A stretch of 64,000 nucleotides of DNA, from assembly GCA_036384795.1 (NCBI GenBank), contig DASVLP010000021.1, positions 44,116 to 108,115 on the forward strand, read 5' to 3'. Numbering within the stretch: position 1 is the first letter of the stretch; every line of letters starts with the position of its first letter. This document shows, in pieces, positions 58,760-64,000 of this stretch. A model generated the notes under the pieces. It searched no databases. It had not been told where the DNA came from and worked only from the letters and a program-made list of their open reading frames with translations. The DNA is from Andeanibacterium sp036384795. Lineage in GTDB: Bacteria; Pseudomonadota; Alphaproteobacteria; Sphingomonadales; Sphingomonadaceae. A program made the position numbers and the translations under genes.

Positions 58760-61237
58760 TCAGAAGTTCCGGCGCACCGTCAGCGACCATTCGCGCGGCG
58801 CTCCGGGCTGCCCCAGCGCGTAAGACGAAACGAACTTGTTGATGAAGTAGTACTTGTCGAACAAGTTGCTCACCTCCAACGCGACGCTCCAGTTTCGATC
58901 GGGCGATCGATACGTAAGCCGCGCATTGGCAAGCGTGTAGCCGTCGTTGCTGGCGATCGGATCGCAGGCAAGGTCGCCGCAATAGCCGGCCAGATAGGAA
59001 ACGTCGAACCGCGGGGTGAGGGTGCCCCCGAGAACGTTCGCCTCGTACTGGATTCCGGCGCTCCACTTCCACGGGCTGAGGCCCGGCGGGGTCGAGCCGG
59101 CCACCACTTCGCCCGTTGCGATCTTCGGCGTGCCGAACTTGAAGTCGATATAACTCAGCGAACCGTCGATCGTCAGATGATCGACCGGTTCCGCCGACAA
59201 TTCGGCCTCGAACCCTTTGACGGTCGCGTCGGCGACGTTGAGATATTGCCCGCACAAGCCCGGGGTGCCGTACGGCAGCGGCAACGGATCGCCGTTTTCA
59301 TCGACGCACACTTGCGGTGTCGCCTGGTAATCGTCGTAGTCCATGTAATAGGCTGCCAAATTGAGCCGCAGCCGATGATCGGCGAGATCGCTCTTGAGGC
59401 CGACTTCGTAGGACTTGACCTTCTCAGGCCCGAAACCGCGAACCTGCTGGGGGAAATACGGCCGCGGCGAAATGCCGCCGCCCTTGAAACCGGTCGCGAA
59501 CTGGACGTAGCCCATTATGTCGCGGTTGAACTTGTACGACACGTTCGCCCGGTAATCGACGATCGTGCCGGAATAGTTGCCGGTCTTGCCGTTCAACGGG
59601 TTGGCTGGATCGCTCAGGATCACGAACGGCGACACTCCGTCGAGCGCCAGGCGGTAAAAGGTGTAATCCTTGTTTTCGTTGGTCACGCGGATCCCGCCCG
59701 CGAGCGAAAGCTGGTCGGTGACGTCCCACGTGACGTGGGCAAACCCCGCGACGTTTCGCATCACGGCTTCGTCGCGCTGGATGAAATTGAAGGTGGGCTT
59801 ATCCGGCGGGCCGTAAATCCCGGCCACCAGCGGGGCGTCCACCTGCTCCTGATAAATCGTATCCTGGTGGAAATAGATCCCGCCCACCGTGACGTTCACC
59901 GTGTTGTCCGCGAAGCTTCCGTTGAGTCGCGCTTCCTCGCTGAACTGCCTGTGGTGGAAATTGGCATCGTTGAGCAGCATCGCGACCGGCGAAAGGTCGT
60001 TGTCCGACGTTCCGGAGCTCGAATAGCTGCGGTAGCCTGTAATCGACACGAGATTGATGCGATCCGACAGATCGATGCTGATTTTGCCGGAGCCGCCCCA
60101 TGAATCGAGGGTGCTCGCCGGCTTGAGTTTCATCGGCCCGTTCGGCTTGCCCGGATCGCCGGCCACATCGATCGGCTCGTACGTGACGCCGGGATCGTTG
60201 TAGTCGGCATAATTCACATAGCGGTTGTGAATGGCAGTATCCTCGGAATATTCGCCGTAGGGCACGAACCGATTGTCGTAGGGCACGCCCTGATAGATCA
60301 ACGAAACTCCGGGGATGACTTCGCCGGATCGCAGCAACACGCTGGGCTGCGTCGAGGAATCGTCCTTGGTCCAGTCTGCGATCAGGTCCACTTGAACGCC
60401 GTTTCCGGAATCGTAGGCGAGATACCCACGCATGGCTTTGACGTCCTGGCCACCCTGCTCGCCGAGCACGCAATCGCTACGGGTCGTTTCCCGCTTGAGC
60501 GCGCCCGACAGCACGTAAGGGTCATCGGGATGGGTGCAGGCGTAGTCGAGCGATTTCACGTAGCCGTCGCGCTCTCGGTAGAGGCCGGAAATCCGCATCG
60601 ACAAGTGATCGGGTACGATCGCGAAGTCGGCGCTGGCCCGCACGGCGCGCTGGTTCAGGCTGCCGGCGGTGGCTTCGACAAAGCCGCCGCTTGCCGACGG
60701 CCTGCGCGAGTAGAGCTTCACCGATCCGCCTTCCGAGTTCATCCCGGAAAGGGTGCCCTGCGGACCCCGCAGGATCTCTACCCGGTCGAGGTCGAGAAGC
60801 TCGAAGATCGAGCCGGTGACGGTCGCGAAGTAGACGTCGTCGACGTAGATTCCGACACCCGGTTCGACCGACGGGCTCTGATCCGCCTGGCCGACGCCGC
60901 GGATGAAGGCGCGCATCGAATTGCCCTGGCCTGACGGGTTGGGCTGCAACAGCACACTGGGAGCTTGCGCGGTAATGTCCGAGACCCGCGTATAGCCTCG
61001 CGCTTCCATCAACTGGCTGTTGATCGCGGTAATCGCGAGCGGCGCGTCCTGGACGTCCTGCTTGCGGAATTGGGCGGTCACGACGATCGCGGAACCGTCG
61101 TCGATCGGGGCTTGATCGTCGGCCTCGGTCTGGGATTGGCTTTGAGCTTGCGCATGGACCGTCGGCGCGAATGCCAGTTCGGCCAGCGTTGCGGCTGCCG
61201 CCGAACACCAGAATAGATAACGCCCGCCCCTTCTCAT
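58760..61237 (-). CDS. TonB-dependent outer-membrane receptor
   Basis: This 825-residue receptor starts at ATG 61237 (MRRGGRYLFWCSAAAATLAE, signal cleaved near VHAQ), with GGGGA six bases before. The plug has AIVVTAQFRKQDVQDAPLAI, VSDITAQAPSVLLQPNPSGQ, FIRGVGQADQSPSVEPGVGI and RVEILRGPQGTLSGMNSEGG; the barrel ends EWSLTVRRNF. It belongs to the same broad type as the receptor at 44407. It is divergent from a PF20091-type hydrolase gene (61485), which suggests a receptor/hydrolase pair acting on one substrate class. Confidence 0.93.
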   Translation of the reverse strand: MRRGGRYLFWCSAAAATLAELAFAPTVHAQAQSQSQTEADDQAPIDDGSAIVVTAQFRKQDVQDAPLAITAINSQLMEARGYTRVSDITAQAPSVLLQPNPSGQGNSMRAFIRGVGQADQSPSVEPGVGIYVDDVYFATVTGSIFELLDLDRVEILRGPQGTLSGMNSEGGSVKLYSRRPSASGGFVEATAGSLNQRAVRASADFAIVPDHLSMRISGLYRERDGYVKSLDYACTHPDDPYVLSGALKRETTRSDCVLGEQGGQDVKAMRGYLAYDSGNGVQVDLIADWTKDDSSTQPSVLLRSGEVIPGVSLIYQGVPYDNRFVPYGEYSEDTAIHNRYVNYADYNDPGVTYEPIDVAGDPGKPNGPMKLKPASTLDSWGGSGKISIDLSDRINLVSITGYRSYSSSGTSDNDLSPVAMLLNDANFHHRQFSEEARLNGSFADNTVNVTVGGIYFHQDTIYQEQVDAPLVAGIYGPPDKPTFNFIQRDEAVMRNVAGFAHVTWDVTDQLSLAGGIRVTNENKDYTFYRLALDGVSPFVILSDPANPLNGKTGNYSGTIVDYRANVSYKFNRDIMGYVQFATGFKGGGISPRPYFPQQVRGFGPEKVKSYEVGLKSDLADHRLRLNLAAYYMDYDDYQATPQVCVDENGDPLPLPYGTPGLCGQYLNVADATVKGFEAELSAEPVDHLTIDGSLSYIDFKFGTPKIATGEVVAGSTPPGLSPWKWSAGIQYEANVLGGTLTPRFDVSYLAGYCGDLACDPIASNDGYTLANARLTYRSPDRNWSVALEVSNLFDKYYFINKFVSSYALGQPGAPREWSLTVRRNF

Positions 61238-61484
61238 GCGATTTCCCCTCACTGCTGGTGTCGGCTGTCCCTCCGGAAATCCCCCCGGCCGATGGACGCC
61301 GCTCGTGTTGTCGGGTCGTCGTAGGTGCGGCAGGTCGGAGTGCCTTGGCAGATGCGGACATTTTTCGCCGCGAAGCTTTTCCTGTCATTCCGGCGCAAGT
61401 ACGCCCGGAGAAAGGGCGCACCGCCCCAACGGCACCGAATGCACCGAGCGGATCGGGACGCCAGCCGAAACAGGGAGGAGTTTG

Positions 61485-63038
61485 ATGGTGAAGACGTTTC
61501 GGATCGCGATAGCGCTGGCCTGCTCGGCGCTATTCGGCCTCCCGGCACAAGCAGGGGCGAACATTCAAGCGGTGCAGGGGCCGATCAAGACAGCGCCGGA
61601 CGATCAGATTTTTGGGGCTTCCAATGTCCCCAATGCCGCGTTCGCCGTTTCGCTGGCGCCCTATGGCTACATCGAAGAGGAATACTTCGTTTCCGGCACT
61701 GCTGACGCATTCAAGCATACCCCGACGGGCACGAAGCCCTTCGAGACGAACCTGCCTTACACCACGCGGATCGTAATCCGCCGCCCGGCCGACCCGAGGC
61801 GGTTCAGCGGGGTTGTCCATTTCGAGCCCATTCATCCCACGGGAGGCGTGACCTTCACCTGGGCCGCGCTCAGCAACTACATCATGTCGCGGGGCGACAT
61901 CTATGTCGCGGTCGGCCTGGGCGATGCCAGCAAGGGTTGGTCCGGCAGCCCCAAGCATCCCGAATCGACGGCGCCGGTCGGGGCGCATTCGGTCACCAAA
62001 TGGTTCGAACCTGCCCGTTACGCGGCCCTGAAGTGGCCCGACGAAGAGGGCATCCGGTTCGAAGTCATGGGCGATATCGGGGTCAAGCTGCGCAGCAAGG
62101 ACGCCGACAATCCGCTCCGCGACCTCAATGTGCGCGCAATGCTGGTCAGCGGCTGGTCCTACACCGGCAGCATCCAGCGAACGTTCATCAACGAAGGCTT
62201 CCACGATCGCGCGCGGCTGCCCGACGGGCGGCCGGCGTTCGATGGCTATCTGGTCGGCGTGTCGTCGCAATGGGACGAGCCCGGCTATCTGCCGCTATAC
62301 AACGACGAGCCTTACGTGAAGGTCGGCGATCCACGGCGAGCGTTCAGGAAAACCGACGCGAAAGTCATCGAGTTTCTCACCGAAAGCGAAGTCGAGCTGA
62401 ATCTGAAGCACCAGCCCGAAGCTCCGGACAGCGACGACAAGATCGGCGGCCATCGGCTTTACGAACTGGGCGGCGTCATCCACGTGGCGAGCCTGGTGGA
62501 TCCGACCAAGAACTACACCGAGTTGCCGAACCTCACCCAGCTCGCCGCGCATGGATACCCGCAGACCATGCTGCCGCATGATCCGGTTTTCGCTTGTCCG
62601 CTGCCGCAGACCGACGTGCCGATGGGGGCCTATGTGCGCGCCGCGGTGGACAATCTCCGGCACTGGATCCTCGACGGTGCATCGCCCCCGCACGCAAGTC
62701 CGCTGGTTTGGAACGGCAAGGAATTGCAACGCGATAAAACCGGCAACGTGGTCGGCGGAATCCGCGCGGCGGAATTCGAGACCCCGATCGCGCGATACGG
62801 CCGCTACCACGGCGACGATGAGCCGAGCTGCCGCGCCGATGCGCCTTATCCCGCGGTGTTCTTCCTGCGAAACGACTTGTCTCGCGATCAGCTCGTCGCG
62901 CGCTACGGCTCGGCCGAGGGTTACATCCGCCGCTACGATGAACAGGTCGATCGCTTGGCCAAGAATCACTGGCTGCTGCCGGAAGATGCGCTCCGCCTGA
63001 AGGCAAAAGCCGTCGAGCAAGCCCATCGACTGTTTTGA
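61485..63038 (+). CDS. alpha/beta hydrolase domain-containing protein (PF20091 type), third copy
   Basis: This 517-residue protein starts MVKTFRIAIALACSALFGLP, a signal peptide cleaved near AQAG, with GGGAGGAG at 61473-61480 just ahead. Shared blocks are YGYIEEEYFVSGTADAFKHT, YTTRIVIRRPADPRRFSGVV, HFEPIHPTGGVTFTWAALSN, the elbow VSGWSYTGS and NVVGGIRAAEFETPIARYG. It is less similar to the other two copies than they are to each other by eye. It is divergent from a TonB receptor. Esterase-like activity is likely but untested. Confidence 0.83.
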   Translation: MVKTFRIAIALACSALFGLPAQAGANIQAVQGPIKTAPDDQIFGASNVPNAAFAVSLAPYGYIEEEYFVSGTADAFKHTPTGTKPFETNLPYTTRIVIRRPADPRRFSGVVHFEPIHPTGGVTFTWAALSNYIMSRGDIYVAVGLGDASKGWSGSPKHPESTAPVGAHSVTKWFEPARYAALKWPDEEGIRFEVMGDIGVKLRSKDADNPLRDLNVRAMLVSGWSYTGSIQRTFINEGFHDRARLPDGRPAFDGYLVGVSSQWDEPGYLPLYNDEPYVKVGDPRRAFRKTDAKVIEFLTESEVELNLKHQPEAPDSDDKIGGHRLYELGGVIHVASLVDPTKNYTELPNLTQLAAHGYPQTMLPHDPVFACPLPQTDVPMGAYVRAAVDNLRHWILDGASPPHASPLVWNGKELQRDKTGNVVGGIRAAEFETPIARYGRYHGDDEPSCRADAPYPAVFFLRNDLSRDQLVARYGSAEGYIRRYDEQVDRLAKNHWLLPEDALRLKAKAVEQAHRLF

Positions 63039-63130
63039 TACGGACTAGGGGCGCCGCCGTCTTCGGCGCAGGGCGGGTAGCCAATTCGGCATGCGGTAGT
63101 CGAAACCATGTTATCCAAGTCGGAGGCCCG

Positions 63131-63357
63131 ATGAACAAGCTCTATCCGGATGCGAATGCGCCGCGAGGAACTTCAATCTGCCGGCCGCGACCTGCGGCAA
63201 GGTCTGCGTGGTCGAAGTGGAGGAAGTGGTCCCGGCCGGCAGCCTCGATCCCGACTGCATCCACCTGCCCGGCGTCTACGTCCAGCGGATGGTCTTCGGC
63301 GCGCCTTACGACAAGAAGATCGAGTTCAGGACCGTGCGCGAGAAGGAACCGGCATGA
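63131..63357 (+). pseudogene. scoA: 3-oxoacid CoA-transferase subunit A with large internal deletion
   Basis: GGAGG at 63122-63126 precedes ATG 63131, which gives MNKLYPDA, the normal start of ScoA in this group. Directly after this, in another frame, follows ARNFNLPAATCGKVCVVEVE, then PGVYVQRMVFGAPYDKKIEF and an end at TGA 63355-63357, which is the normal C-terminus. About 160 residues between are missing and the two parts are out of frame. The junction lies within roughly 63153-63162. The active enzyme also needs the lost core, so this copy should be nonfunctional, unless the deletion is an assembly artefact. scoB follows downstream. Confidence 0.85.
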
Positions 63358-63361
63358 CTTT

Positions 63362-63378
63362 TAACCGGTGCCCGGTTA
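63362..63378. terminator. short hairpin after scoA remnant
   Basis: TAACCGG (63362-63368) and CCGGTTA (63372-63378) form a perfect seven-base-pair stem around TGC, four bases after the scoA stop. It may be an attenuator or a mild terminator inside the sco region. Confidence 0.4.
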
Positions 63379-63405
63379 TGATCGGCTCCATCGAGCGAGA
63401 ACGCG

Positions 63406-63612
63406 ATGACGGAAAAGGTCGAAAACCTGATTTTGGAACGGCTTCGCCGGATCGAGGAGAAGCTCGACGGCGAAATCGCGCGCGGCCGGGAAACGCGGGA
63501 GCGCCTTGGCCATCTCGAGGAAGCGGTGGCCTCGCTCAGCCGCCGGATCGACCGCATCGACGACCGGCTCGATCGCATCGAAAAGCGCCTGGACCTTCAG
63601 GAAGTGCGCTGA
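63406..63612 (+). CDS. small coiled-coil protein
   Basis: This 68-residue protein starts MTEKVENLILERLRRIEEKL and runs in heptads to RIDRIDDRLDRIEKRLDLQE. Charged residues alternate with Leu/Ile, so the whole chain is probably one coiled coil. No signal peptide or domain is recognised. It lies between scoA and scoB, on the same strand. A structural or regulatory role is possible; nothing ties it to a family beyond the coiled coil. Confidence 0.7.
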   Translation: MTEKVENLILERLRRIEEKLDGEIARGRETRERLGHLEEAVASLSRRIDRIDDRLDRIEKRLDLQEVR

Positions 63613-63682
63613 CTCTCTCGGCCCGCGCCGAGCATGACCTCGGGGAACTCTTTCCGACAGCCCTCGACAGAGGCCATTGACC

Positions 63683-64000
63683 ATGCCCTGGACCCGCGAC
63701 CAGATGGCCGCCCGTGCCGCGCGCGAGCTGCGCGACGGGTATTACGTGAACCTCGGCATCGGCATCCCGACGCTGGTCGCAAACCACGTGCCCGAAGGCA
63801 TGCAGGTCACGCTGCAGAGCGAGAACGGGATGCTCGGGATCGGCCCGTTCCCCTACGACGACGAAGTCGATCCCGACCTGATCAACGCCGGCAAGCAGAC
63901 GGTCAGCGAACTCGCCCACTCGGCCTACTTCGACAGCGCGACCAGCTTCGCGATGATCCGCGGCGGGCACATCGACCTGGCGGTGCTGGGCGCGATGGAA
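63683..64000 (+). CDS. scoB: 3-oxoacid CoA-transferase subunit B (partial, 3' end outside window)
   Basis: The frame from ATG 63683 reads MPWTRDQMAARAARELRDGY, YVNLGIGIPTLVANHVPEGM, then LQSENGMLGIGPFPYDDEVD with the catalytic Glu of the SENG motif. It continues to the right edge at GHIDLAVLGAME, so about 106 residues are visible of roughly 215. Together with ScoA it moves CoA from succinyl-CoA to acetoacetate, the product of both the leucine and homogentisate routes in this window. The partner gene upstream is deleted internally. Confidence 0.93.
   Translation, partial: MPWTRDQMAARAARELRDGYYVNLGIGIPTLVANHVPEGMQVTLQSENGMLGIGPFPYDDEVDPDLINAGKQTVSELAHSAYFDSATSFAMIRGGHIDLAVLGAME

Noticed and set aside
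57617..60103. 828-codon open frame on the plus strand across maiA, LuxR and the TonB receptor
   Set aside because: It is antisense to well-supported genes, has no recognisable domain and is Arg/Ala/Gly-rich as expected from high-GC shadow frames.

Overview
The window looks like a chromosomal stretch of an alphaproteobacterium of the order Sphingomonadales (Sphingomonas, Novosphingobium or Sphingobium type). The basis is high GC, three large TonB-dependent receptors, tannase-family and PF20091-type hydrolases, a dense set of small acyl-CoA and aromatic catabolic operons, and intergenic palindromic repeats with CCTCCCCGG/CCGGGGAGG arms that I associate with this group. Placement is an inference from gene content only. 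I see no tRNA, rRNA, CRISPR array, phage or complete insertion sequence.

Layout. (1) 1-6.9 kb: an RND efflux system (outer-membrane lipoprotein on the minus strand; TetR regulator, adaptor and RND pump on the plus strand) with TGAC/GTCA operators, plus a partial alpha/beta hydrolase. (2) 6.9-16 kb: HxlR regulator, SDR, tannase-like esterase, AraC regulator, acyl-CoA synthetase and a convergent TonB receptor. (3) 16.2-24.2 kb: a leucine/isovalerate-type operon on the minus strand (isovaleryl-CoA dehydrogenase, 3-methylcrotonyl-CoA carboxylase beta and alpha, MaoC hydratase, CitE-like lyase). It carries several REP-like repeats and a DUF559 endonuclease-like gene. A divergent LysR gene has an apparent frameshift, and a glycosidase remnant lies at the 3' end. 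(4) 24.7-31.9 kb: secreted amidohydrolase, thioredoxin-like protein, DUF3299 protein, AraC regulator, LolD/FtsX-type ABC pair and amidase. (5) 32-40.6 kb: DoxX-like protein, two PF20091-type hydrolases, a type-B carboxylesterase, a second tannase and an AraC regulator. (6) 40.7-51.7 kb: a tyrosyl-tRNA synthetase lacking its S4 domain, AraC regulator, aldehyde dehydrogenase, TonB receptor, omega-aminotransferase, alanine dehydrogenase, Lrp regulator and APC permease; the last six read as an amine/amino-acid utilisation module. (7) 51.9-57.9 kb: a tightly overlapping homogentisate operon (MBL hydrolase, FAD monooxygenase, DUF2783, hmgA, fahA, maiA). (8) 57.9-64 kb: LuxR regulator, TonB receptor, a third PF20091-type hydrolase, an internally deleted scoA, a small coiled-coil protein and the start of scoB.

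How it fits together. Leucine and homogentisate breakdown both end in acetoacetate, which the ScoAB CoA-transferase at the right edge would activate. The scoA copy here has lost most of its coding region, so this locus alone should not make active enzyme. The tannases, PF20091-type hydrolases, carboxylesterase, amidase and amidohydrolase are mostly exported by their N-termini. Paired with TonB receptors, they suggest use of plant- or lignin-derived esters and amides. The most unusual items are the truncated TyrRS, the repeat-embedded DUF559 gene coupled to mccA, a repeat inserted in frame in mccB, and a perfect-arm palindrome in the promoter of the homogentisate operon.
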